From Schlegelella_A sp031360885 (GTDB lineage: Bacteria > Pseudomonadota > Gammaproteobacteria > Burkholderiales > Burkholderiaceae_C), in the NCBI GenBank assembly GCA_031360885.1, contig JANMCC010000346.1, positions 1-11,024 of the forward strand: 11,024 nt of DNA, in the 5' to 3' direction. Positions within the stretch are counted from its first letter, which is position 1, and every line of letters begins with the position of its first letter. The position numbers and the translations under genes were made by a program. Positions 1 through 7,094 of this stretch are shown piece by piece. The notes beneath the pieces are model-generated. The model ran no database searches, was not told the DNA's origin, and saw only the letters and a list, made by a program, of their open reading frames with translations.

Positions 1-1358
1 CCGCCGAAGTACGGAAAGCCGACCCGCGCGGTTTCGCTGCCCGGCGTCTCGCCTTCCAGCACCGACAGGCGCAGCTTCACGTCATGGCCGTGGCGTGCCT
101 CCCTGGCCTCGAGGTTCCACTGGCCGAGATCGGCGCGCCCGTCGGGGCCCCAGCGAAAGCCGATCGCGCCGTTCGGCAGCACGACTTTGCCGGTCTCGTC
201 GAAGGCGACCGTCTTCCACTCCGGATTGTTGGCCTGGCCGAGCTTGCCGTTGAAGTCGGAGGCGCGCAGGTAGCGGTCGGGCACGACGACGACCTCGCCG
301 CTCGGCAGGGTGTGCTCCTTCAGCATCACCAGCATCGGCATGTCGGTGTAGCGGCGCACGTAGTCGTCGAAGTAGGCGCTGCGCTCGCGCCCGCCGTCGG
401 GGAAGTAGAACTCCTTCAGGATCACGTGGCCCATCGCCATCGCCACCGCGGCATCGGTGCCCTGCTTCGGGTTCATCCAGATGTCGGCCAGCTTGGCGAC
501 CTCGGAATAGTCGGGCGTCACCGCCACCGTTTTCGCTCCCTTGTAGCGCACCTCGGTGAAGAAGTGCGCGTCGGGGGTGCGTGTCTGCGGCACGTTCGAG
601 CCCCAGGCGATGATGAAGCTGGAGTTGAACCAGTCGGCCGACTCCGGCACGTCGGTCTGCTCGCCCCAGACCTGCGGGCTCGACGGCGGCAGGTCGCAGT
701 ACCAGTCGTAGAAGCTCATGCAGACGCCGCCGATCAGGCTGAGGTAGCGCGAGCCCGCGGCGTAGCTCACCATCGACATCGCCGGGATCGGCGAGAAGCC
801 GATGACGCGGTCGGGCCCGTGCTTCTTGATCGTGTAGACGTTGGCCGCGGCGACGATCTCGTCGACCTCGTCCCAGCTCGAGCGGACGAAGCCGCCGAGG
901 CCGCGCACCTGCTGGTAGTCGCGCCGCCTGGCGTCGTCCTCGACGATCGAGGCCCAGGCGTCGACCGGGTCGTGCGCGAGGCGCGCCTCGCGCCAGCTCT
1001 TGAGCAGGCGGCCCCGCACCATCGGGTACTTGACCCGGTTCGCGCTGTACAGGTACCAGCTGTAGCTCGCGCCGCGCGAGCAGCCGCGCGGCTCGTGGTT
1101 GGGCATGTCCCAGCGGGTGCGCGGGTAGTCGGTCTGCTGCGTTTCCCAGGTGACGATGCCGCCCTTGACGTAGATCTTCCACGAGCACGAGCCGGTGCAG
1201 TTGACGCCGTGCGTCGAGCGGACGACCTTGTCGTGGGCCCAGCGGTTGCGGTAGGCGTCTTCCCAGGTGCGGTCTTCGCCGGTGGTCACCCCGTGGTCGC
1301 CGGAGAAGCTTTCGCGCGGCTGCGAGAAGTAGGTGAGTCGGTCGAGGAAATGGCTCAT
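1..1358 (-). CDS. narG: Respiratory nitrate reductase alpha subunit NarG (5' part, runs off the window)
   Basis: This is the catalytic molybdenum subunit of the membrane-bound nitrate reductase NarGHI, which reduces nitrate to nitrite on the cytoplasmic face using quinol electrons passed through NarI and NarH. About 452 N-terminal codons are present, of roughly 1,250 in the family. The sequence is very close to E. coli NarG throughout. The iron-sulfur cluster FS0 ligands are visible as H50, C54 and C58 in HGVNCTGSCSW, plus C93 in PRGCSRG. The molybdenum-binding aspartate is D222 in FYDWYCDLPP. The N-terminal start MSHFLDRLTYF matches the family and contains no twin-arginine export signal, as expected for NarG. 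The ATG at 1358 is supported by GGAGAA six bases upstream (1365-1370). The gene follows narK2 after 24 bases, so it is probably cotranscribed with it. NarHJI would be expected downstream, outside the window. Confidence 0.97.
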   Translation of the reverse strand, partial: MSHFLDRLTYFSQPRESFSGDHGVTTGEDRTWEDAYRNRWAHDKVVRSTHGVNCTGSCSWKIYVKGGIVTWETQQTDYPRTRWDMPNHEPRGCSRGASYSWYLYSANRVKYPMVRGRLLKSWREARLAHDPVDAWASIVEDDARRRDYQQVRGLGGFVRSSWDEVDEIVAAANVYTIKKHGPDRVIGFSPIPAMSMVSYAAGSRYLSLIGGVCMSFYDWYCDLPPSSPQVWGEQTDVPESADWFNSSFIIAWGSNVPQTRTPDAHFFTEVRYKGAKTVAVTPDYSEVAKLADIWMNPKQGTDAAVAMAMGHVILKEFYFPDGGRERSAYFDDYVRRYTDMPMLVMLKEHTLPSGEVVVVPDRYLRASDFNGKLGQANNPEWKTVAFDETGKVVLPNGAIGFRWGPDGRADLGQWNLEAREARHGHDVKLRLSVLEGETPGSETARVGFPYFG

Positions 1359-1382
1359 GGGGCGTTCTCCGGGATTCGCAGC

Positions 1383-3038
1383 TCAGGGGTTCTTCACGTA
1401 CGCGTTGGCGCGCAGGTAGAACCACCAGTTGAGGAACAGGCAGAGGGCGTAGAACACCGCGAAGCCGTACAACGCCCTCTCCGGCGTGCCGGCCTTGATC
1501 TGCTCGCCGATCACCACCGGCGCGATGAAGGCGCCGTAGGCCGCTACCGCCGACGTCCAGCCGAGCACCGGGCCGGCCTGCTGGCGGTCGAAGATCACGC
1601 CGATCGAGCGGAAGGTCGAGCCGTTGCCGATGCCGCTGGCGGCGAAGAGCACGACGAACAGCGCCATGAAGAGCAGGAAGTACTCCTCGGGCGTCGGCGA
1701 GCGGTAGGCCAGCTGCATCACGTAGCCGACCGCGGCCGAGGCGGCGACCATGATCGCCGAGATGATCTGGGTGACGATCGAGCCGCCCACCTTGTCGGCG
1801 ATCCAGCCGCCCACCGGGCGGATCAGCGCGCCGACGAACGGCCCGATCCAGGCGTAGGTCAGCGCCGGCGGCGCGTTCGGGTTGTTGAGGGTGTGCTGCA
1901 TCACGCCGGCCGCGTCGGGCACGTGGCTGACGCCGAAGATCACCTTGATCGACAGCGGCAGGGCCATCGAGAAGCCGATGAACGAGCCGAAGGTGACGAT
2001 GTAGAGCACGGTCATCGCCCAGGTGTGCTTGTTCCTGAAGATCTGGAATTGCGCGGCGATGTTGTCCTTCATCGTGCCGAACGCGGTGAGCTTCATCACC
2101 AGCAGGGTGCCGACGATGATCAGCGGCATCGCCAGCCACATGTTCAAGAGCCCCAGCCCGCCCGGCGCCGGCAGGTACAGGTACAGGCCGATGCCCGCCG
2201 GAACGAACGACAGCGTGTACAGCCAGGTGATCTTGAGGAAGGCGGCGATCGGCCCGCCGGTGTTCGGCGAGACGGTCTTGAGGTTGTTCATGCCGAACCA
2301 GCAGAACGCCGCCAGCGGCACCAGCGAGAGCAGCCAGGCGAAGCCGGCGTTCTGGATCCAGGTCGGGGTTCCGGCCTTGATCTTGCCCAGGATCCAGCCG
2401 CTGTCCTTGACCAGCGTCATCGGCTCGCCGCCGAAGGCGCCGAACAGCCCGACCGTCATCACCAGCGGGATGACGATCTGCATGCTGGTGACGCCGAAGT
2501 TGCCGAGGCCGGCGTTGAGGCCGAGCGCCGTGCCCTGCAGCCGCTTCGGGAAGAAGGTGCTGATGTTCGACATCGAGCTGGCGAAGTTGCCGCCGCCCAC
2601 GCCCGACCAGAGCGCCATCAGCTGGAACGCCCAGAGCGGCCAGTCCTTGTGCTGCAGCACGATGCCGGTGCCGATGGCCGGGGCCAGCAGCATCGCCGTG
2701 GTCAGGAAGATCGTGTTCCGGCCACCGGCCAGGCGGATCAGGAACGAGGCCGGGATCCGCATCGTCGCGCCTGCCAGCCCGGCGATCGCGGTCAGCGAGA
2801 ACAGCTCGGCCTGGCTGAACGGGAAGCCCAGGTTCATCATCTGCACGGTGATGATTCCCCACATGCCCCAGACCGCGAAGCCGCAGAGCAGGCTGGGCAC
2901 CGAGATCCAGAGGTTGCGGTAGGCGATGCGCTTGCCGGTCGACTCCCAGAAGGCTTCGTCCTCGGGACGCCAGTCGGCGATGTCGGCGCCGCGTGTGGCG
3001 CCCGGGGTCGGCACGCCGGGGCGAAGAGAGCTGTCCAT
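1383..3038 (-). CDS. narK2: NarK2-type nitrate/nitrite transporter, 551 aa, with an extra membrane insert
   Basis: This is a major facilitator superfamily transporter of the NarK/NNP family, probably exchanging nitrate for nitrite across the inner membrane. The N-terminus (DWRPEDEAFW...RIAYRNLWIS) aligns with E. coli NarK. The two nitrate signature regions are present: GGGNFASSMSNISTFFPK at about 148-165 with GLNAGLGNFG after it, and GIGNGSTFRSIGVIF at about 469-483. The two substrate arginines correspond to R94 (MRIPAS) and R407 (LIRPVGG). At 551 residues it is much longer than E. coli NarK (463). The extra length is mainly at about residues 255-335, where two additional hydrophobic stretches (about 271-289 and 297-320) lie between the helices equivalent to TM6 and TM7. 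It follows narK1 after 24 bases with AAGGAA (3043-3048) before the ATG. The type II assignment rests on the signature motifs and its place behind narK1; transport mode is inferred. Confidence 0.93.
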   Translation of the reverse strand: MDSSLRPGVPTPGATRGADIADWRPEDEAFWESTGKRIAYRNLWISVPSLLCGFAVWGMWGIITVQMMNLGFPFSQAELFSLTAIAGLAGATMRIPASFLIRLAGGRNTIFLTTAMLLAPAIGTGIVLQHKDWPLWAFQLMALWSGVGGGNFASSMSNISTFFPKRLQGTALGLNAGLGNFGVTSMQIVIPLVMTVGLFGAFGGEPMTLVKDSGWILGKIKAGTPTWIQNAGFAWLLSLVPLAAFCWFGMNNLKTVSPNTGGPIAAFLKITWLYTLSFVPAGIGLYLYLPAPGGLGLLNMWLAMPLIIVGTLLVMKLTAFGTMKDNIAAQFQIFRNKHTWAMTVLYIVTFGSFIGFSMALPLSIKVIFGVSHVPDAAGVMQHTLNNPNAPPALTYAWIGPFVGALIRPVGGWIADKVGGSIVTQIISAIMVAASAAVGYVMQLAYRSPTPEEYFLLFMALFVVLFAASGIGNGSTFRSIGVIFDRQQAGPVLGWTSAVAAYGAFIAPVVIGEQIKAGTPERALYGFAVFYALCLFLNWWFYLRANAYVKNP

Positions 3039-3062
3039 GTCGTTCCTTGGGTCCAGGTGCGT

Positions 3063-4322
3063 TCAGTGGGCGAAGGACGGCGATGCGGGCGAGCGCGGGC
3101 CGATGACCTCGGTGCGGCGCACCTCCGTCCAGTACATCCAGATCAGCGAGACCCAGACGACGCCGTACATCAGCATGAAGGCGCTGGAACGGATGCCGGT
3201 CAGGTCCATCAGGGCGCCGAACATGATCGGCAGGATGAAGCCGCCCAGGCCGCCGGCGAGGCCGACGACGCCGCTGACCGTGCCGATGTTGTCCGGATAG
3301 TCGTCGGCGATGTACTTGAACACCGAGGCCTTGCCGAACGCGAAGGCGATGCCGAGCAGGAACATCAGCGCGGTGAAGGTGTAGATGTTGAGGCCGATGT
3401 GGAAGGTCTTCGGGCCATCGACCGTGATCACGGTGAAGTCGGTCTGCGGGTAGCTGAGCAGGAACAGGCAGATCCAGCTCACCCACATCACCCACCAGGT
3501 GACCGCGTGCGCGCTGTACTTGTCGCTGAGCCAGCCGCCGACCGCGCGCAGGACACCGCCCGGCAGAGAGAAGCACGCGGCCAGCAGTGCGGCGGTGCGG
3601 ATGTCGAGACCGTACTCGCCGATGTAGTACTGCACCATCCACAGGCTCAGCGCCACGTAGCCGCCGAACACGATCGAGTAGTACTGGCAGTACTTGATGA
3701 CGGTCGGATCCTTCAGCGTGCGCAGCTGGTCGGAAAAGCGCACGTCGCTGGGCACGAGGTGCGCCGGGTCGCTGGCGCTGAACATCCAGAACAGCAGCAC
3801 GGTTCCGAGCATCACGGCGGCGTAGACCTGCGGCACCATGGCCCAGCCGAAAGCCACGACGAGTGCCGGCGCGACGAACTTGTTGACGGCCGCGCCCGAG
3901 TTGCCGGCGCCGTAGACGCCCATCGCGAAGCCCTGCCGGTTCTTCGGGAACCAGCGTGCGACATACGGCGTACCGACCGAGAACGAGCCCCCGGCGAGGC
4001 CGACGAACAGGCCGATGACGAGGAAGTGCCAATAGGCCGTGGCATAGCTCATCAGCCAGATCGCCGGCACGGTGACCGCCATCAGCAGCGTCATCACGAT
4101 GCGGCCGCCGTACTTGTCGGTCCAGATGCCGAGCGGCACGCGGATCAGCGAGCCGGTCAGCACCGGCGTGGCGGTCAGGAGGCCGAACTCGGTGGCGTTG
4201 AGGCCCAGCGTCTTCTTGATCGGGATGCCGATCACGCCGAACATCATCCACACCATGAAGCACACGGTGAATGCCAGCGTGCTGACCAGCAACACCGCCA
4301 GCGCCTGACTCTTCTTGCTCAT
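3063..4322 (-). CDS. narK1: NarK1-type nitrate transporter (MFS), 419 aa
   Basis: This is a major facilitator superfamily transporter of the NarK1 (type I) branch, which in characterised denitrifiers is a nitrate/proton symporter that starts nitrate import. It has about twelve hydrophobic segments. The TM5 signature GGSFSVGTPYVARWFPK (about 111-127) is followed by GVYGAGNSG. Arginines R61 (LIRVPLG) and R259 (VLRAVGGWLSD) sit where NNP-family transporters bind substrate. The frame stays open upstream to about 4721, inside narL, but family members begin at MSKKSQALAV, so I chose the ATG at 4322. The ribosome binding site there is weak (CAGG, about nine bases away), and a stronger GGAGGA lies 66-71 bases upstream within an inverted repeat. 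Paired narK1-narK2 genes ahead of narG are a well-known arrangement in pseudomonads and betaproteobacteria. Expression is probably driven from the narL-narK1 gap. Confidence 0.93.
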   Translation of the reverse strand: MSKKSQALAVLLVSTLAFTVCFMVWMMFGVIGIPIKKTLGLNATEFGLLTATPVLTGSLIRVPLGIWTDKYGGRIVMTLLMAVTVPAIWLMSYATAYWHFLVIGLFVGLAGGSFSVGTPYVARWFPKNRQGFAMGVYGAGNSGAAVNKFVAPALVVAFGWAMVPQVYAAVMLGTVLLFWMFSASDPAHLVPSDVRFSDQLRTLKDPTVIKYCQYYSIVFGGYVALSLWMVQYYIGEYGLDIRTAALLAACFSLPGGVLRAVGGWLSDKYSAHAVTWWVMWVSWICLFLLSYPQTDFTVITVDGPKTFHIGLNIYTFTALMFLLGIAFAFGKASVFKYIADDYPDNIGTVSGVVGLAGGLGGFILPIMFGALMDLTGIRSSAFMLMYGVVWVSLIWMYWTEVRRTEVIGPRSPASPSFAH

Positions 4323-4332
4323 CGCAAAGCCT

Positions 4333-4349
4333 GTTCGTTGGGCACGAAC
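4333..4349. repeat. Inverted repeat just upstream of the narK1 start codon
   Basis: The arms GTTCGT and ACGAAC are perfect complements separated by a five-base loop. The element ends ten bases before the narK1 ATG. In the transcript it would form a short hairpin that partly covers the weak ribosome binding site. Only the symmetry is seen; a role in translation is inferred. Confidence 0.45.
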
Positions 4350-4378
4350 CGACTGTAGGAAGGCGACGTTCAGGGCGA

Positions 4379-4395
4379 CATCCTCCGGGAGGATG
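4379..4395. repeat. Perfect 17-base palindrome in the narK1 leader, containing a GGAGG
   Basis: CATCCTCC and GGAGGATG are exact reverse complements around a single central base. On the transcribed (minus) strand this gives CATCCTCCCGGAGGATG, which pairs an anti-Shine-Dalgarno-like CCTCC with a GGAGG. It sits 57-73 bases upstream of the narK1 ATG. It could be an RNA hairpin or a protein operator; the sequence does not distinguish these. Confidence 0.5.
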
Positions 4396-4411
4396 GCTGC
4401 CGCACGCCGCA

Positions 4412-4443
4412 AGGACGATGCGGCCGGGCCGCGGCATCGTCCT
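4412..4443. repeat. 32-base inverted repeat between narL and narK1
   Basis: Perfect ten-base arms, AGGACGATGC and GCATCGTCCT, flank a GC-rich core that adds two more pairs after one mismatch. The stem would be strong as RNA. On neither strand is it followed by a run of T, so it is not a standard intrinsic terminator for narXL. It starts almost exactly at the transcription start predicted from the upstream FNR-like box and -10 element, so it could be a 5'-end stem-loop of the narK1 message, an operator, or a narXL 3' end. Confidence 0.6.
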
Positions 4444-4448
4444 GAAGA

Positions 4449-4490
4449 ACTAGAGGAAGGGGAACCTGCGCCGCGCTTGCGCTGCGTCAA
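4449..4490 (-). promoter_or_regulatory. Candidate FNR/Anr-activated narK1 promoter
   Basis: On the minus strand, TTGACGCAGCGCAA (4490-4477) matches the FNR consensus TTGAT-N4-ATCAA at 7 of 10 positions and has the TTGAC half-site common in Anr boxes. Its first half contains the narL stop codon. Exactly 22 bases downstream is TCTAGT (4454-4449), matching TATAAT at four of six positions. This spacing puts the box at -41.5 relative to a start near 4442, the class II FNR arrangement. Activation of nar operons by FNR/Anr under low oxygen is established in other bacteria. No clear NarL heptamer pair was found; TTCCCCT at 4464-4458 is one base from the consensus. Match quality is moderate, so this is a candidate only. 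Confidence 0.45.
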
Positions 4491-5179
4491 GCCAGCCCGT
4501 GCTCGACCGCGATAACGGCGGCGTGGACCCGCGAGCTGACGTCGAGCTTTCTCAGGATGTGCTGGACGTGGATCTTCACGGTGGTCTCGGCGATGCCGAG
4601 CGAGCGGGCGATCTCCTTGTTGCCCTGGCCGCGGGCGATGCCGCGCAGGATGTCCTGCTCGCGCGGCGAGAGCGAGAGCAGCCTGGCCGCGGGCGCAGCC
4701 GCGTCCGCCGGTGCGGCGCAAAGCGGGGCAGCCGCTTCGCGATAGGCGGCGATCAGCTTGCCCGTCATTTCCTCGGCGACGACGCTTTCGCCGCGCATCG
4801 CCCGCCGGATCGCCAGCGCGAGCGCATCGCCCTCGATCGTCTTCAGGAGATAGCCGCAGGCGCCGTGGCGCAGCGCCGCCGCGAGATCGCCTTCGTCTTC
4901 GCTGACGGTCAGCATCAGCACGCGAACGCCCGGCGCCGCATCCAGCAGCGCAGGCAGCGCGTCGACGCCGTTCACTCCGGGCAAGTGGTTGTCGAGCAGG
5001 ATCAGGTCGGGCTGCAGCTCGCTCGCCCGGCGCTGTGCCTCGCCGGCGTCGCCGGCGTCGCCCACCACTTCGAACTGCGGTTCGCGCTGAAGCAGCGCCG
5101 TCAAGCCGCGCCGGAACAGCGTGTGGTCGTCGACCACCAGGATGCGGATGGTGGAACCGGGTTCGCGCACGGCTGCCAC
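4487..5179 (-). CDS. narL: NarL-family nitrate response regulator
   Basis: This is the cytoplasmic response regulator partner of NarX, expected to bind nar promoters when phosphorylated in response to nitrate. At 230 residues it has the usual length. The receiver domain spans about 11-130 with the acidic pair D17-D18, the phosphoacceptor D63 (LLDNHLPG), T91 and K113. The LuxR-type helix-turn-helix covers about 168-230 (SPREQDILRGIARGQGNKEI) and includes TVKIHVQH in the recognition region, close to the TVKVHVKH of E. coli NarL. The start is a GTG at 5179, four bases after the narX stop codon; another GTG at 5170 is possible, and there is no early ATG. The very short gap implies translational coupling with narX. 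Its stop codon lies inside the candidate FNR box that would serve narK1. Confidence 0.93.
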   Translation of the reverse strand: MAAVREPGSTIRILVVDDHTLFRRGLTALLQREPQFEVVGDAGDAGEAQRRASELQPDLILLDNHLPGVNGVDALPALLDAAPGVRVLMLTVSEDEGDLAAALRHGACGYLLKTIEGDALALAIRRAMRGESVVAEEMTGKLIAAYREAAAPLCAAPADAAAPAARLLSLSPREQDILRGIARGQGNKEIARSLGIAETTVKIHVQHILRKLDVSSRVHAAVIAVEHGLA

Positions 5180-5183
5180 AGGC

Positions 5184-7094
5184 TCAGGCCGCGAGCGGCC
5201 GCGCGACCGCAGGTGCCGCCGCCGCGCGGGGCGGCGGCAAGGTCAGGACGACGGAGGTGCCTCGGCCGGGCGTCGAGAGCACCTCGAACCCGGCGCCGAG
5301 CCGCTCGGCCCGCTCGGCCATGATGCGCAGGCCGACGTGGGTCTCGTCCTGCGACCCGCTCTCGTTGGCGAAGCCCACGCCATCGTCGCGCACCTCCAGC
5401 CGCCACTGCGGCCGCTGCTGCACGTCGAGCCAGACCTGCCCCGCGCGGGCGTGCTTGCGCACGTTGGAGAGCGCCTCCTGGACGATGTGCAGCACCTGGA
5501 TCTGCACGTCGGCCGCGAGCGGCATGCCCTGGGCGCCCATCTGCAGTGCCGTCTTCAGCCCGGTCTGGTGCTCGAACTTGCGCAGGGTGGTGAGCAGCGC
5601 CGGCTCGATGTCCTCGGTGTTGGCGCGAGTGCGAAAGTGCATCAGCAGCTCGCGGACGTCGCCGTAGCTTTCGCGAACGCCAGCGTCGATCTCGCCGAGA
5701 ACGTGCTGCACCTGGCTGGCGTCGCCGCTGGCGATCGCGTCGCGCATCAGCTGGACCTGGATCTTCAGGAAGGCGAGCGACTGGGCGATCGAGTCGTGCA
5801 GCTCGCGCGCCAGATACACGCGCTCCTGCGACACCGCCGCCTCCAGCTCGAGCGAGTTGAGACGCAGGCTTTCCATGGCGCCCGCGAGGTGGGCCGCCAG
5901 CGCTTCGAGCAGCGAGCGCTCGGCCGCCGGAACGTCGATCCGGGCGTGGAAGAACAGATCCACCTCGCCCATCAGCCGCTCCTGCATGCGGATCGGCACC
6001 GACACCACGGTCTCGAAGCCGGCCTGGGCACAGTGCCTCATGCGCGCCGGCTCCATGGTGCGGATCGGTATCACCCGGACACCGGGCGGCGCCGACGGCG
6101 AGCCACAGTGGCACTCGCCCGCCAGCAGACAGTGCTCGGCTTCGGTCATCGCCTGCGGCAGGCCGTGCGAGGCGAGCATCAGGTAGCGGCGGTTCGCCTC
6201 GTCGGACCAGCGCAAAGCGACGCCGTCGGCGTGGGCGATGCGGGCAATGCTCGCGGTGAAGCCCTCGGCCGCCTGCTCGAGCGAGGTCGCGTCGTTCAGC
6301 AGCTTGGTCACCTCGTAGAGGCTTTCCAGCCGCTCGCGCTTTTCCTCGAGCTCGCCGGTTTTCTCGCGGACCCGGCTTTCGAGGTTCTGGTACATCGACT
6401 GGAGCTGCCCGGCCATGGTGTTGAAGCCGCCGGCAAGGGTGCCGAACTCGTCGCTCGAGGTGCCCTCGACGCGCGCGCCGCGGTCGCCGCCCTGGACCCG
6501 GTGGATCGCCTGCTTGAGCAGGCCGACCGGCTCGAGAACGAACCGGTGGCCGACATAGAGCAGGACCGCGGTGCCGAGCACGGCCAGGCCCATCGTCGCC
6601 AGCTGCAGCAGGTACATGAGGGCCGTCCATCGGGCCATGTGCGCTTCGATGCCGGTGACGAAGGCGTCGATGTGCGACACGAAGATGTCCGCCTCGGCGG
6701 CGAGCGACGGGTCGACCGAAGGCGGGGCCGCGACCGCGAGCCGATGGCGAAACCGGTCCCAGTCCCGCTCGACGCCGACGAAGCGGCTGCGGAGGGTGTC
6801 GTCCCAGGGAACGAACAGCGGCCGCTCGGGGTCACCCTGGCGCAGCAGGTGCAGGCTCTGCTCGAAGGCGTTGATCCGCCGCTCGAGCCCGGGCGTGTCG
6901 CTGTCCCCGGCGGCGAGGACCAACCCGTAGGCCTGCATGCGCATGCGCCCGGCCTCGTTGACGGCGGCTGCCCCGCCGTCGAGTTGCCACGCCATCCAGA
7001 CCAGGGCGGCGATGGCGCCCAGGGCGAGCAGGGCGAACGGTGCCGCCACCAGCGCCAGCTTGCCGCCGAGGGTCCAGTGCCGGTCGGTGCTCAC
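5184..7094 (-). CDS. narX: NarX nitrate/nitrite sensor histidine kinase
   Basis: This inner-membrane sensor kinase detects periplasmic nitrate and phosphorylates NarL. The 636-residue protein has membrane helices at about 11-36 and 160-182 around a periplasmic sensor domain. That domain carries the nitrate-binding P-box at about 46-56 (NEAGRMRMQAY). A HAMP domain (about 183-235) and a coiled-coil signalling helix (about 235-265) follow. The GAF-like central module contains a NarX-type cysteine cluster (C322, C328, C330, C355). The HisKA_3 phosphoacceptor is H433 in ARELHDSIAQSL, and the ATPase domain shows an N box (EALSNVRKHA, about 541-550) and a DDGVGF G box (about 570). The start is a GTG at 7094 that overlaps the hpaI stop codon as GTGA; the next internal Met would cut the first membrane helix. 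GAGG lies about eleven bases upstream. No separate narX promoter is apparent. Confidence 0.95.
   Translation of the reverse strand: MSTDRHWTLGGKLALVAAPFALLALGAIAALVWMAWQLDGGAAAVNEAGRMRMQAYGLVLAAGDSDTPGLERRINAFEQSLHLLRQGDPERPLFVPWDDTLRSRFVGVERDWDRFRHRLAVAAPPSVDPSLAAEADIFVSHIDAFVTGIEAHMARWTALMYLLQLATMGLAVLGTAVLLYVGHRFVLEPVGLLKQAIHRVQGGDRGARVEGTSSDEFGTLAGGFNTMAGQLQSMYQNLESRVREKTGELEEKRERLESLYEVTKLLNDATSLEQAAEGFTASIARIAHADGVALRWSDEANRRYLMLASHGLPQAMTEAEHCLLAGECHCGSPSAPPGVRVIPIRTMEPARMRHCAQAGFETVVSVPIRMQERLMGEVDLFFHARIDVPAAERSLLEALAAHLAGAMESLRLNSLELEAAVSQERVYLARELHDSIAQSLAFLKIQVQLMRDAIASGDASQVQHVLGEIDAGVRESYGDVRELLMHFRTRANTEDIEPALLTTLRKFEHQTGLKTALQMGAQGMPLAADVQIQVLHIVQEALSNVRKHARAGQVWLDVQQRPQWRLEVRDDGVGFANESGSQDETHVGLRIMAERAERLGAGFEVLSTPGRGTSVVLTLPPPRAAAAPAVARPLAA

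Noticed and set aside
823..839. TTGAT motif within narG resembling an FNR site
   Set aside because: The second half does not match, and the site is inside conserved narG coding sequence with no gene start nearby.
82..4437. Open frames of more than 1,400 codons on both strands across narG, narK2 and narK1
   Set aside because: Their translations are dominated by R, H, G, A, D and P with no recognisable domain, and they run across several well-supported genes and gaps. They are shadow frames that stay open because stop codons are rare at this G+C content.
4412..4443. Strong stem-loop as an intrinsic terminator for narXL
   Set aside because: There is no T-run after the stem on either strand, so it was listed as an inverted repeat of unknown role rather than a terminator.
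5042..5059. Tandem GCCGGCGTC repeat inside narL
   Set aside because: It encodes D-A-G twice in the receiver domain, at a point where the protein keeps the same length as E. coli NarL. It is a codon-level coincidence, not an insertion.
5101..6630. A 509-codon open frame overlapping narX and narL on the same strand
   Set aside because: The translation is arginine- and alanine-rich without domains, while the overlapping narX and narL frames carry complete family motifs. It is a frame shadow.
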